Shown: positions 50,103-59,174, counted from the first letter of the stretch. The stretch: 64,000 nt of DNA from Paenibacillus ehimensis NBRC 15659 (GCF_004000785.1 NZ_BILX01000026.1:21379-85378), one strand, 5' to 3'. Numbers and translations: made by a program. Notes: generated by a model from the sequence alone, not told the origin.

Positions 50103-51863
50103 CTATGTCCTTGCTGGATCAGCCTTTAAACTGGTGATCACTTCTTTTTGAGACTCCTTGTTTGATAACGCCGCGCATTCACGGAAAGCAAAATGTTTAC
50201 AACCTAGACATTTATTCAAATCCAGTTGCAATAGCGCGAAGTTAAGTGCCTCACCGGTATGTCCAAAAAAATGTTCAGCCCCAATCAGCGTATACAACCC
50301 TGTTCTCTTCAATACATCTAAAGGCTGAGCTTGAATTCCGGATACAAGAATAATCCCACCAAATTTCTCGAAATGCTTCACCAAACTGGAAAGATTTGAT
50401 TCACCCGTCGTATCCATAAAAGGTACTTTTCCCATGCGCAGCAGTAACACTTTCGGTCTTAGATGAATCGAATCCATAATGGACTTTTCAAACATGTTCG
50501 CGGCGCCGAAAAAGAGGGGGCCTTCGATGGTATAGATCCCGATTTGTGGACAATCGTGGCCTTCGGTCACCATATGAGCTTTCACTTTTTCATGTTTAAC
50601 TGTTGGGTCAGGCAATACCTTGGAAACCAATAACCCATCACTCATTCGTTTCACAAACAGTATAACAGCCAAAATTAATCCGACTTCAACGGCAGTCGTT
50701 AAATTCGTAAAGACCGTTAGCAAAAAGGTAATGAGAAGGACAAAAGAATCGCTCGTTTTGATTTTTAAGACGTGGGCAAATTCTTTTCGTTCGCTCATGT
50801 TCCAGGCAACCAGCATTAGAATCGGTGCCATACTAGCAAGTGGGATCTCTGATGCATAAGGTGCAAACAAAATGAGCACCAGCAATACAACAATACCATG
50901 TATAATACCTGACAGGGGTGAGATCGCACCGTTTTTGATATTGGTTGCTGTTCGTGCAATGGCTCCTGTCGCTGGTATGCCTCCAAAAAGAGGGGTTACC
51001 ATATTGGCGATGCCTTGCCCAATCAGCTCCCGATTGCTGTTATGACGACTGTCGGTCATGCCGTCGGCAACAACCGCCGATAATAAAGATTCGATGCTGC
51101 CCAACATGGCAATAGTAAAGGCGGGGCGAATCAAATTTTCAATGCGATCCCAGGTTAGATCAGGGAAATGAAAATGGGGTAGGGTGCTTGGAATAGCTCC
51201 AAATGACGATCCAATCGTTGCAACTTCCCCTTTAAAGAATACGGTCGCCACTATAGTGGATACGATAAGCCCTACCAAGGAACCAGGGACCTTCGGTAAA
51301 AATTTCGGTGTTAGGAGGATAACTGCCAAACAGACGACCGCTGTGATAATACTGTAGAGATTCGTAGTTGCGAGATGCGTTACAATTTCCTTCATATTTG
51401 GTAGAAAATTCTCATGTTTCTCGATACCGCTCAAACCTAAAAAGTTGGCAATTTGTCCGCTGAAGATTATGACGGCAATTCCAGCGGTAAATCCGATGGT
51501 TACAGGGCGAGGAATAAATTTTATCAACGCACCGAGTTTAAATAGCCCCATGAGAACAAGAATAATTCCCGCCAAAAATCCTGCAAGCAATAAATTTTCG
51601 TATCCATATTCCATGACGATCGCGAAAAGGATCGGAATAAATGCACCGGTCGGGCCGCCGATTTGAAATTTAGAACCCCCGAACAAGGAAATACAGATAC
51701 CGGCAACGATGGTGGTATAAATGCCATATTCCGGTTTTACACCAGCCGCAATAGCAAACGCCATCCCTAATGGAATGGCGATAATACCAACAATGAGGCC
51801 TGAAATGATATCCTTGCGGAATGCGGCCGCATGGTATCCTTCAAATCTTCCCGTCCATTTCAT
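50103..51863 (-). CDS. SulP-family anion transporter with STAS domain
   Basis: Membrane transporter of the SLC26/SulP family. About eleven to twelve hydrophobic helices precede a STAS domain at residues about 440-550. Signatures: DIISGLIVGIIAIPLGMAFAIAAGVKPEYGIYTTIVAG, GGSKFQIGGPTGAFIPI and, in the STAS part, YTIEGPLFFGAANMFEKSI. The C-terminus carries CLGCKHFAFRECA, a Cys-rich end not usual in the family. An ArsR-type gene encoded upstream on the same strand should regulate it. The substrate (sulfate, bicarbonate or another oxyanion) is not decided by sequence. Confidence 0.93.
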   Translation of the reverse strand: MKWTGRFEGYHAAAFRKDIISGLIVGIIAIPLGMAFAIAAGVKPEYGIYTTIVAGICISLFGGSKFQIGGPTGAFIPILFAIVMEYGYENLLLAGFLAGIILVLMGLFKLGALIKFIPRPVTIGFTAGIAVIIFSGQIANFLGLSGIEKHENFLPNMKEIVTHLATTNLYSIITAVVCLAVILLTPKFLPKVPGSLVGLIVSTIVATVFFKGEVATIGSSFGAIPSTLPHFHFPDLTWDRIENLIRPAFTIAMLGSIESLLSAVVADGMTDSRHNSNRELIGQGIANMVTPLFGGIPATGAIARTATNIKNGAISPLSGIIHGIVVLLVLILFAPYASEIPLASMAPILMLVAWNMSERKEFAHVLKIKTSDSFVLLITFLLTVFTNLTTAVEVGLILAVILFVKRMSDGLLVSKVLPDPTVKHEKVKAHMVTEGHDCPQIGIYTIEGPLFFGAANMFEKSIMDSIHLRPKVLLLRMGKVPFMDTTGESNLSSLVKHFEKFGGIILVSGIQAQPLDVLKRTGLYTLIGAEHFFGHTGEALNFALLQLDLNKCLGCKHFAFRECAALSNKESQKEVITSLKADPART

Positions 51864-51880
51864 CTGAATTACCTTCTCTT

Positions 51881-51907
51881 ATTCATATATTTGATTATTT
51901 GAATATA
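51881..51907. promoter_or_regulatory. ATTCA...TGAAT site before the SulP gene
   Basis: ATTCATATATTTGATTATTT and GAATATA, half sites ATTCA and TGAAT, lie 20 bases before the transporter start. The same half sites occur before the ArsR gene and at 52502-52525. Confidence 0.5.
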
Positions 51908-51988
51908 AGTGAAATGTTACTCCTGTCATCGAATAATGTCAATCATAATAATCTCGTGTCGCTCCGCATGTTTCCGGCTGCAAAACAA

Positions 51989-52034
51989 AAAAACAAGGAG
52001 ATCCTTGATGTTACTCATGGAACCCCTTGTTTTT
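51989..52034. terminator. Terminator after the ArsR-type gene
   Basis: AAAACAAGG and CCTTGTTTTT arms enclose a 26-nt loop between the ArsR-type stop (52039) and the SulP gene; T-runs on both strands allow bidirectional use. Confidence 0.5.
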
Positions 52035-52038
52035 CAGT

Positions 52039-52368
52039 TTAAGATTCATTTCGAATGACCTCAAGTAATGAAATGGCATCAACGAGATGATTATCGAAGA
52101 TCTGCTTTGTGACTGCGAGTAGATCTTTAATCAACGGGTCACGTAACGAATAAATGACAGAAGTACCATCCTTTAAGCCCGTCACCACATTTTTATTTCG
52201 CAATACTGCCAACTGCTGAGAAACGGCTGAACCCTCTGAGCCTAAAATACTCTGTATCTCATTTACGTTTTTATCTCCTTCACTCAGAACCTCCAGGATT
52301 CGAATCCGCATGGGATGCGCCAGCGCCTTAAAAAAATCGGCTTTAAACTGTTGGATATTTTGGTTCAT
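52039..52368 (-). CDS. ArsR/SmtB-type regulator linked to the SulP transporter
   Basis: Winged helix of 109 aa (FKADFFKALAHPMRIRILEVLSEGDKNVNEIQSILG, SAVSQQLAVLRNKNVVTGLKDGTSVIYSL). It lacks the CVC-type metal Cys pair of ArsR, so it probably senses something other than arsenic. The ATG at 52368 follows AAGGAGG by eight bases; the longer frame to 52491 is not supported. It precedes the SulP gene on the minus strand and shares ATTCA/TGAAT sites with it. Confidence 0.88.
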   Translation of the reverse strand: MNQNIQQFKADFFKALAHPMRIRILEVLSEGDKNVNEIQSILGSEGSAVSQQLAVLRNKNVVTGLKDGTSVIYSLRDPLIKDLLAVTKQIFDNHLVDAISLLEVIRNES

Positions 52369-52398
52369 TGCTAACGCCTCCTTGATCACTATACTTTT

Positions 52399-52525
52399 GA
52401 ATATATGAATATCATAACACAACTTTACCCAAAAACATTCTGGAAAGAAGGGCATACCGGCGCATGGATTGTGATTTGGTTGCCTATACAATACACTTTA
52501 TATTCAAATACCTAATTATTTGATT
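52399..52525. promoter_or_regulatory. Two further ATTCA/TGAAT-type sites before the ArsR-type gene
   Basis: GAATATATGAAT at 52399-52410 and ATTCAAATA-CCTAAT-TATTTGATT at 52502-52525 (one mismatch between arms). The second stands before a truncated plus-strand start (ATG at 52551 after AAGGAG, stop after eight codons), so another regulated gene once stood there. Confidence 0.45.
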
Positions 52526-52599
52526 AAAATAACATAAGGAGTGGATACGAATGCCGGACTCTACGAGTAATGACTGATCACATCAAGATTCGTCATCCT

Positions 52600-52916
52600 C
52601 GCATGAATTGACTACACCTTTCATGCAGGAAAGCAGACAAACCGCGGCTTCGCCCAAGGCGAGCAAAATTGTGCGACTAAAACAATTGCATTGTCCAAAG
52701 CGGAAGGGGAAGTATTCCGTTGGGTGATGCGAACCATACCCAATTTGAAAGAATCTCTGATTTGTGTTCGATGGTAGGTGATGGAGCGACCCGCCCAATC
52801 GTTTTTGGGCGTACAGCTCTGCCGGTGACTCGACCTGCTCTGCTATGTATGGAATGACTGCTTTGGGCACTTCGAATTTATGGAAGGGGAATCGCGCTTC
52901 ATATTGGAAATGGAGT
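52600..52916 (-). pseudogene. Tn3-family transposase fragment
   Basis: The minus strand reads HFQYEARFPFHKFEVPKAVIPYIAEQV, then, after a one-base frame change, DWAGRSITYHRTQIRDSFKLGM in parts, the N-terminal DUF4158 domain of Tn3 TnpA. It breaks off on the right exactly where the IS3-family element begins and on the left after about 100 residues. It marks an old Tn3 transposon that may have brought the resistance cargo. Confidence 0.75.
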
Positions 52917-52946
52917 TGTCAAAAAAAGTGCAGTTTGAAAACACCC

Positions 52947-53870
52947 TCATACAGAAAACCCGTTACTAAGCTGCCTGTGACAGCATTCTTTCGCGATAAA
53001 TAGCTGGGGGCCAGCCCCTGGATTAGAGGTGTAGATCCGCTGTCTGTTGTAGTAGACCATGATGTATCTGAAGATGATCGATTTAATATAGGCCATCGGA
53101 TAGCGCTCCGTGTTGATCTTGTACAGCTTTTCTTTCTTTAGCGTAGCAAAAAAGCTTTCCATCCTTGCTTTGTCAAGCAACGCCCTGTGCCGCTCATGCT
53201 CTGAATGGCATCTCGTTTTGCTAGACGCTCTCGGAATGCATGGCTTGTGAATTGACTGCCTCGATCGCTGTGAAATATCATTCCGCGAGCATTCTTTGCT
53301 TTACAAGCGTTCTCAAAGGCCTGAATGCAGAGTTCCTTGCGCATGTTGTCGTCCATGGCGAGGCCCACGATCTCGCCGTTGAAACAATCCAGTACCGCGC
53401 ATAGATATAACTTGCCGTCTAAACAAGGGACTTCGGTGATATCCGATAGCCACTTTTGGTTGGGTCCTGAGGATTTGAAGTCTCTCTGGATTAGGTTCTC
53501 GCTCTTGTGAGCTGCGGCATCCTCGCATGTAATACCGTTTGGATGACGTTTGGTTTTCTTCAGCAGGCCATGCTTCTTCATGATTCGGTAGACGGTGCTG
53601 TAGCTGGTCGTGATCTCTATTTGGGACAGCGCCAGCAGAATACGCTGGACACCGTAATTTCGGTTGTCTTCATGCTCTCCAATGATGTCTTTGATTTTGA
53701 CCAGAAGAAGTTGCTGCCGCTCCTGTTTCGGTGTGGGCTTCAAGCTACGGTAATAGCCCGATTCGCTGACAGCAAGTACTTTGCACATTTCCTTGACGGT
53801 CCACTGATCCCGTCGTTCACGGATGTAAGCATAGAGCTGGCATGCCTTTACCGCTTCCGGTCTTTTGCGA
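52947..53870 (-). pseudogene. IS3 orfB transposase with frameshift
   Basis: DDE transposase. The frame used by -1 frameshifting from orfA reads RKRPEAVKACQLYAYIRERRD, then MCKVLAVSESGYYRSL; catalytic residues are D in WLSDITEVP, D in IFHSDRGSQFT and E in ARMESFFATLKKE. Between the second D and the E the frame changes near 53165 (SGTGRCL.. to DKARMESFF), separating them into two ORFs. Without correction no complete DDE enzyme is made. Confidence 0.85.
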
Positions 53871-54138
53871 AAAAACCGAGTGCATCCTTGAGAATTTCAT
53901 TCGCGCGGCGCAACTCGCCTATCTCTCTTTCTAATTCGATTTCACGCGCAGTCTTATCGGCAGATGCATAAGCGCGTCCGCTCCCGATATGCGCTCCGTC
54001 ACCGTGCAGGATTCTTCGCTTTCTCCATTCCTGCAAGGTATAGTAGGATACACCTAACTGCTCGGCGGTTTTCTTGGGTCCAATCTCATCGCTCAATCTT
54101 ACTGCTTCTTCTTTGAATGCTTTGTCGTATCGATTCAT
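53848..54138 (-). CDS. IS3 orfA (helix-turn-helix protein)
   Basis: 96 aa with the OrfA helix-turn-helix NRYDKAFKEEAVRLSDEIGPKKTAEQLGVSYYTLQEWRKR and a leucine-zipper-like end ELEREIGELRRANEILKDALGFFAKDRKR. The end contains a GGTTTTTTCGCAAAAG stretch where a -1 frameshift would fuse it to orfB. Confidence 0.9.
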   Translation of the reverse strand: MNRYDKAFKEEAVRLSDEIGPKKTAEQLGVSYYTLQEWRKRRILHGDGAHIGSGRAYASADKTAREIELEREIGELRRANEILKDALGFFAKDRKR

Positions 54139-54212
54139 TGTCTCTCGTCCCCTCGTCAGCTTTCATTTTATTTCATATGAGGGGGTTTTTCGACTGCATT
54201 TTTATCGTAGCA

Positions 54213-54669
54213 CTCCATATTTGATTGTATCAAAAAATGGAAGCCGCGGAGGGGAGTTTTTTGGGCAAGCAGTTCCGATTTTACCCTAAAAATGAAATGA
54301 ATATTAGAGGGACATTATTCAACCTCTCATTGCTCCTTGAAAACTAAATACAATCTTATCCGGTACGTTCCCCGCATGGCCTGGAAGGATAGCCAAATTG
54401 CAGGTGCGCCACGACCATTTTGCCGATTTATTTCTATATGTCTTTCATCAGAAACGGCAACCTGCGAGCGATTTTCCCATGCAATAAAAAATGGTGGTTC
54501 CATTTAAGGCGAAGACCCATGCGGAGGGATAATGATACTTCCGTCCAGCCACAGTTCATCGCAATGGGGGCGGCTTGCAGCGATCCTGGAAGAGGTTTGA
54601 ACCCTATGAGGACGGCTAACCACTGTCCGCCGGATAAGATTTTTGAGAGAAGCAACCAAAACAGAGGCG
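54213..54669. other. Non-coding remnant region before the recombinase module
   Basis: About 450 bases without a supported gene. It contains a phrase ending CTCCTTGAAAACTAAATAC that resembles the box found in rRNA leaders, but no rRNA follows. Open frames here have no start signals. It might hold remains of the region separated from the Tn3 fragment. Confidence 0.4.
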
Positions 54670-54670
54670 G

Positions 54671-54729
54671 AAACAGAGATGCGCATACGCGATTATGTTT
54701 GTTGCGCATCTCTGTTTTTCAACTTTTCT
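54671..54729 (+). terminator. 15-bp stem terminator before the recombinase genes
   Basis: AAACAGAGATGCGCA (54671-54685) and TGCGCATCTCTGTTT (54703-54717 region) pair perfectly and are followed by T. It insulates the recombinase unit from upstream transcription. Confidence 0.8.
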
Positions 54730-54748
54730 GGATTAATGGGAGGTTTTT

Positions 54749-54895
54749 ATGAACCATAAACTCATCCGATACAGCATGCAAATCGCTATGATAAGACAAT
54801 TGCTGGCATTATCTTTGATTACCGAAAACGAATTTCATTTGATAAAGAACAAAACGATGCGGGATTACGGCATCATTTCGGACCTTACTTCTTGA
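54749..54895 (+). CDS. SHOCT-like small protein beside the recombinase (48 aa)
   Basis: The frame MNHKLIRYSMQIAMIRQLL, LSLITENEFHLIKNKTMRDY and GIISDLTS matches the short SHOCT-type proteins that precede large serine recombinases in clostridial and bacillar elements. GGGAGG lies before the ATG. It is too short for standard ORF cut-offs. A role as recombination directionality factor is possible but unproven. Confidence 0.65.
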   Translation: MNHKLIRYSMQIAMIRQLLALSLITENEFHLIKNKTMRDYGIISDLTS

Positions 54896-54966
54896 TTCGC
54901 ACATTTGTCGGTCCGCCCATCTCTTATTAAACTGATGGCAAGTAAATAAGAATGGAGGACAACACC

Positions 54967-56721
54967 ATGGCTCTCGAAGTAGAAGTAATTAAAGCAAGTC
55001 GGAAAATATCGGATCGAAACGCCGGAAAGTTATCGGATATTCTTCGCGTCGCCCCTTATGCCCGCGTAAGTACCGACACCGAGGAGCAATTGAGCAGCTA
55101 CAAGTCGCAAGTCGCCTATTACACCGATCTCGTTAGCAAACGAAGCGACTGGGTGCTGGTTGATATTTATGCAGATGAAGCCATAACCGGTACTCAGGTA
55201 ACGAAGCGCGAGGATTTTCAACGCATGATTAACGATTGTATGGACGGGAAAATTGATATGATCATCACGAAGTCTATCTCCAGGTTTGCAAGAAATACGC
55301 TGGACACGTTGAAATACGTCCGTATGCTGAAGGAAAAGAACATCGCCGTATTTTTTGAAGACGAAAATATCAATACGCTGACGATGGACGGCGAATTGTT
55401 GCTCGTCATTTTAAGCTCCGTAGCGCAGCAGGAAGTGGAGAACATCTCCGCGAACGTGAAAAAAGGTCTGAAGATGAAAATGAAGCGCGGCGAACTGGTG
55501 GGCTTTCAAAGCTGTCTGGGATACGATTACGATGTGAATACGAAAACGATAACCGTTAATCAAAAAGAAGCCAAAATCGTCCGCTATATTTTTGAACGAT
55601 ACACATCGGGAATCGGCGCTTACGTTATTGCAAAGGAACTGACTGAGGCTGGACATAAAACCAAGTACGGAAGAGTCGAATGGCAGGACACAACCATTCT
55701 TGGTATCATAAAGAATGAGAAGTACAAAGGCGACTTGTTGCAAGGAAAGACATTTACCGTCGATCCCATTTCCAAGAGAAGACTGGACAATTACGGCGAG
55801 GAAGATCAGTTTTATGTCAAAAATCATCATGAGCCGATTGTTAGCGAGGAAGTATTTGAGAAGGCGCAGGACATATTGCATCGAAGAGGCGAGAATCATC
55901 GCCGCGGCGCAAAAGGCAAGCGGGACAAGTACAGCAGAAAATTTGCTTTCAGCAGCAAGTTGGAATGTGCTTTCTGCGGAAGCAATCTCTCGCGGCGGAA
56001 CTGGCACAGCGGAACCTCGCATGAAAAGGTGATTTGGCAGTGCGTGACAGCTACGAAAAAAGGGAAGAAATACTGCTCTCACAGCAAAGCCTTGGAGGAA
56101 AAGCTGATTGAGGGTGCTTTTGTCGAATCGTACAAATTGGTGTGCCGCAACAATTCGGATGTGCTGGACGAGCTTATGAAAAGAATGGGGTCCGTGTTTA
56201 GTGACCAAAATAATCAAAAGCGACTGAACAAAATTATTAGCGATATTGAGGCCATGGAGCAAAAACGTTGCAAACTGATTGATTTGTGCCTGGATGAGAA
56301 AATAGACAGGGCTACTTACGAACAGAAGTATATGGAGCTCGATACTTCGCTTACTAAATTGCTCGAAGAAAAGGAACAGTTGGAGCAATCCGCGCAAGAA
56401 GAAATTGATTTGGGAAAACGGCTTGAACATTTTCGCAAAGTGCTTCAAACGAATGAGGTTCTGACCGCATTCGACCGGAACGTATTCGAGAGCATCGTTG
56501 ATAAAGTGATTATTGGGGAGAACCCCGATCAAGGTAGTCCCGAGCCGTATAAACTGACCTTCGTCTACAAAACCGGCTTTCATAACAGCATCCAAAGCAA
56601 GATGCATAAGCAAAAAAAGTCCATGCGAAGTGAAAGGGGGAAAGTGCCTTCCTATTCCGAGCACAATACATGTGGAGTGCGTGGTAAGGATGTATCGGGA
56701 GGATTGAACTTTATAAACTGA
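54967..56721 (+). CDS. Large serine recombinase (ICE integrase)
   Basis: Site-specific recombinase for integration and excision of the element. The catalytic domain has the nucleophile Ser in APYARVSTDTEEQLSS, YADEAITGTQ and DMIITKSISRFARNTLDTL. A recombinase domain follows (GYDYDVNTKTITVNQKEAKIVRYIFERY in parts), then a zinc ribbon ECAFCGSNL...QCVTATKKGKKYC and a coiled-coil near residues 395-480. The ATG at 54967 follows GGAGG by nine bases; the ATG at 54952 lies on that site. It is the last backbone gene before composition changes, so an attachment site should lie between here and about 56.8 kb. Confidence 0.93.
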   Translation: MALEVEVIKASRKISDRNAGKLSDILRVAPYARVSTDTEEQLSSYKSQVAYYTDLVSKRSDWVLVDIYADEAITGTQVTKREDFQRMINDCMDGKIDMIITKSISRFARNTLDTLKYVRMLKEKNIAVFFEDENINTLTMDGELLLVILSSVAQQEVENISANVKKGLKMKMKRGELVGFQSCLGYDYDVNTKTITVNQKEAKIVRYIFERYTSGIGAYVIAKELTEAGHKTKYGRVEWQDTTILGIIKNEKYKGDLLQGKTFTVDPISKRRLDNYGEEDQFYVKNHHEPIVSEEVFEKAQDILHRRGENHRRGAKGKRDKYSRKFAFSSKLECAFCGSNLSRRNWHSGTSHEKVIWQCVTATKKGKKYCSHSKALEEKLIEGAFVESYKLVCRNNSDVLDELMKRMGSVFSDQNNQKRLNKIISDIEAMEQKRCKLIDLCLDEKIDRATYEQKYMELDTSLTKLLEEKEQLEQSAQEEIDLGKRLEHFRKVLQTNEVLTAFDRNVFESIVDKVIIGENPDQGSPEPYKLTFVYKTGFHNSIQSKMHKQKKSMRSERGKVPSYSEHNTCGVRGKDVSGGLNFIN

Positions 56722-56734
56722 GTTATTTATATGG

Positions 56735-56764
56735 AGAACTTCCTGAGTAGGAGGTTCTTTTTTT
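56735..56764 (+). terminator. Terminator after the recombinase
   Basis: AGAACTTCCT-GAGT-AGGAGGTTCT (one G-T pair) followed by seven T. Confidence 0.8.
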
Positions 56765-56866
56765 CATCCTTTCTCCATTTTTGAATATACTATTTTGGGT
56801 ATCATTGGTATTATTGTATTGAAGCACATTAATACTGGGACGTTTTATTTTGCGCGAGGTGAGAAG

Positions 56867-57229
56867 ATGCAAATTGCTAAGCAAAGAATCCTATTGTTTA
56901 TTCTTAAGCTAATCATACTTGGACCTTTTTGGTATTTTGCATTCTCAATTTTGGATAACGGAAAAGGAGATTGGAACTTTTTTGCACTTTATTCATTTGT
57001 AGCACTTTTGGTTGGGACTCTCTACGCTGATGTAAAGAATGAAATTAGTTGGGGATCGAAACGGAATATAATACTTTCACATATCGTTGTATTCAGTGTA
57101 TTTCCTGTACTTGGATTTCTTTTTCACTCCGATACTACGTTAAATTTTCTCGTGGGCCTTGTCATTTTACTTGGGATTGATTTGTATGTGTTTGTTGCAG
57201 GTATGGTCTTCAAAAAATTGTATGGATAA
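56867..57229 (+). CDS. Small integral membrane protein (120 aa)
   Basis: Four hydrophobic segments (ILLFILKLIILGPFWYFAFSIL, FALYSFVALLVGTLYA, NIILSHIVVFSVFPVLGFLF and LNFLVGLVILLGIDLYVFVAG). The ATG at 56867 follows GCGAGGTGAG, whereas the longer frame from 56795 has no such site. No family recognised. It is the first gene after the recombinase and already shows the AT-rich composition of the right-hand region. Confidence 0.6.
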   Translation: MQIAKQRILLFILKLIILGPFWYFAFSILDNGKGDWNFFALYSFVALLVGTLYADVKNEISWGSKRNIILSHIVVFSVFPVLGFLFHSDTTLNFLVGLVILLGIDLYVFVAGMVFKKLYG

Positions 57230-57367
57230 AAAATCAACAAAATGTCCGCCCTTTAAAAGTCTCATTTTATGAGAATTGTTATTAGATTGTGTTTGTAACA
57301 AACTGATTCGATAACAATATCGATTAAAGATGACTTTCGAATACTCACACTTTCTCAACTTTTACAA

Positions 57368-57997
57368 TTAATCAGTTTCTTCTTGCTGTCTAGACTCTAT
57401 ATATCCTCGAATATCCTGACTCATTTTTGAAAAATCATTTTGGAATTCTGCGAAAGTTTTTGTTAGATGATGAATTCCATTGATACGAATTGTTCCAATT
57501 CCTTTGTATACATTAGCATCTAGTGTGTAGCTCAATCTATACTGTTTACCATGACTATCTTCAAACACTAAGTGAACATTTATTTTTGGAAAATCTCCTT
57601 GTGCTGACTTAAGTTCTAATAATGATCCATAAAACATCTCTAACTTCTGACCAGGCGCTAATGTAGCTACGCCATTCTGTAAAATATAGGATTTTTTCAA
57701 TTCATTTTCTTTTGTAATCTCATTTAGATACTCTATTTCTATATGTGTATTCTTAGCTACATTGATCCCTATATTTTTAATATTGAAATTTAAAACATTG
57801 TGAGCTGGCATATCGAAATACGCAATGACGTTCGGCATATTAGCTAATTCACGCGACTTTTCAGCCTCTTCATACACCCCTTCATTTGCTTTCAATATGC
57901 TCTTAGTAAATAACACATAGAAACCGGTTAAAAAAATCATAACAATTGCACTGATGCTTTGGATAATCCCAGAATTGCTATTAATCCAGTCTATCAT
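57368..57997 (-). CDS. Membrane-anchored hypothetical protein (209 aa)
   Basis: One N-terminal membrane helix (IIQSISAIVMIFLTGFYVLF) followed by an acidic-helical linker and a domain of beta strands with FNIKNIGINVAKNTHIEIEYLN and KINVHLVFEDSHGKQYRLSYTLD. The layout resembles small membrane proteins in phage and defence islands, with an intracellular or extracellular immunoglobulin-like part. ATG 57997 is preferred over GTG 58003. No ribosome binding site of high quality and no family assignment. Confidence 0.6.
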   Translation of the reverse strand: MIDWINSNSGIIQSISAIVMIFLTGFYVLFTKSILKANEGVYEEAEKSRELANMPNVIAYFDMPAHNVLNFNIKNIGINVAKNTHIEIEYLNEITKENELKKSYILQNGVATLAPGQKLEMFYGSLLELKSAQGDFPKINVHLVFEDSHGKQYRLSYTLDANVYKGIGTIRINGIHHLTKTFAEFQNDFSKMSQDIRGYIESRQQEETD

Positions 57998-58054
57998 GTT
58001 CACACAACCTTTCCCAATAAAAATGATATTTTATACGATCATAATATAGATTCA

Positions 58055-58612
58055 TTATTGGTTTCTTGCATCAACAGAACTCTTCCATTCACCTGATCTA
58101 ACTCTTCTAAATATTTCTCTCCTAATTTTTTCTCGATAGTCTTTTAGATCAATGGTAATTTTCTTTTCAAATGAACAATGTTCGCAAACCAAGAGATTAC
58201 CATATGGATAATATCGCTCATGTTCAGAAACCAAAAAACCTTTGCAATTATTACATGTTGGAACTGGTGAATTTTTAGGAAGCGTGTAACCTGATGATGA
58301 TGGAATCCACTTCCACTCCCATTTGATCCCATCGATAATATCTTCTTTGTAAGTGGAGAATGGGTTAAAGTCTTTCTCAATATCCGCATTTTTAATTAGT
58401 TTTCGAACAATAACAAATAAAATAATAGAGACTATTATTATCCATAACGAAATTTTAAAATTAAAAATCGAGAGAATGAATTCCCATATTAGAAACAATG
58501 AATTAAGGATCGAAACAGATTTTAAATATGCAACAATGGGGGTAATAATCCCCAATGTAATAAATGATGTTATTGACCCTACTATTATTGGGTGTTTAAA
58601 GAAATTCTTCAT
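58055..58612 (-). CDS. Two-TM protein with zinc ribbon (185 aa)
   Basis: N-terminal hydrophobic helices (IIVGSITSFITLGIITPIVAYL and LWIIIVSIILFVIV) and a cytoplasmic region with a CxxC...CxxC zinc ribbon (PTCNNCKGFL and LVCEHCSFE) before a basic tail (YREKIRREIFRRVRSGEWKSS). The fold suggests a membrane-bound nucleic-acid- or protein-binding factor. Unknown family. Confidence 0.6.
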   Translation of the reverse strand: MKNFFKHPIIVGSITSFITLGIITPIVAYLKSVSILNSLFLIWEFILSIFNFKISLWIIIVSIILFVIVRKLIKNADIEKDFNPFSTYKEDIIDGIKWEWKWIPSSSGYTLPKNSPVPTCNNCKGFLVSEHERYYPYGNLLVCEHCSFEKKITIDLKDYREKIRREIFRRVRSGEWKSSVDARNQ

Positions 58613-58681
58613 TCTCTGCTCCCAAAAATATATGATATCTTCGCTTATATCCTAGTCATTAAACCTATACTTATGAAATCG

Positions 58682-58795
58682 TCATATTATTGGCATGTCA
58701 TTCTTCTGAAACCAATTGTTATATGCATTGTAAATCGCTTGCCCTGCTAGAGCATAGGGAACAAATTTCCTATCAAATTCGGATTCATTAATCAT
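58682..58795 (-). CDS. Possible 37-aa protein coupled to the preceding gene
   Basis: The ATG at 58795 overlaps the stop of the next upstream gene by eight bases and opens a 37-codon frame (MINESEFDRKFVPYALAGQAIYNAY...). Overlap suggests coupling, but no domain is seen. Confidence 0.35.
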   Translation of the reverse strand: MINESEFDRKFVPYALAGQAIYNAYNNWFQKNDMPII

Positions 58796-59174
58796 TGGCT
58801 ACATTGAAATACAGCCAATACGCAATCAATTCAGGCAAATTTTCTTTTCCGCTATCATCAATCTGATATTGCTCTCGCAAAACATCATTGAAATGCAACG
58901 AAAGTTCATGAGTTCCCTCATATTTCTCGTTCAATTTAGTCATAAGTTGCTCATAATAATCTGCATATATAGGATCTTCTAACTTTGCAATTGCAGTCAT
59001 CGCTGATGCAGCCACAATATGTCGGAAGAGTTTTTCATGTCGTCCATCTAAAAACTTATTATCCTGATCTACTTCAATTGCTTTATCGTGTATGTCATAC
59101 GATAAGGTAGCCACTTGGACAAATAGTGCACTAACAGATAATTCATTTGCCATCTTCTTTTTCTTCCAGAACAT
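58788..59174 (-). CDS. Hypothetical helical protein (128 aa)
   Basis: Soluble, all-helical protein (ELSVSALFVQVATLSYDIHDKAIEVDQDNKF..., HIVAASAMTAIAKL). A basic FWKKKKM start could bind membrane or nucleic acid. ATG 59174 follows AAGGTGAG by six bases. It precedes the small overlapping ORF and follows the TPR-like gene on the minus strand, forming an operon. No family recognised. Confidence 0.6.
   Translation of the reverse strand: MFWKKKKMANELSVSALFVQVATLSYDIHDKAIEVDQDNKFLDGRHEKLFRHIVAASAMTAIAKLEDPIYADYYEQLMTKLNEKYEGTHELSLHFNDVLREQYQIDDSGKENLPELIAYWLYFNVAND

Larger units (their letters stand above)
52917..54212 (-). mobile_element. IS3-family insertion sequence (IS150-like)
   Basis: About 1.3 kb with imperfect terminal inverted repeats: the left end TGTCAAAAAAAGTGCAGTTT and the right end, read inwards, TGCTACGATAAAAATGCAGT, share AAAA-TGCAGT and then GAAAA-CCCTCATA. 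It contains overlapping orfA and orfB on the minus strand. It has landed in the Tn3 transposase remnant. I cannot recognise a target duplication. The orfB is frameshifted, so the copy is probably inactive. Confidence 0.85.

Noticed and set aside
54300..54360. rRNA operon leader
   Set aside because: The phrase CTCCTTGAAAACTAAATAC resembles an rRNA leader box but no 16S, 23S or 5S sequence follows.
55411..56664. 417-codon minus-strand frame
   Set aside because: Antisense to the serine recombinase gene.
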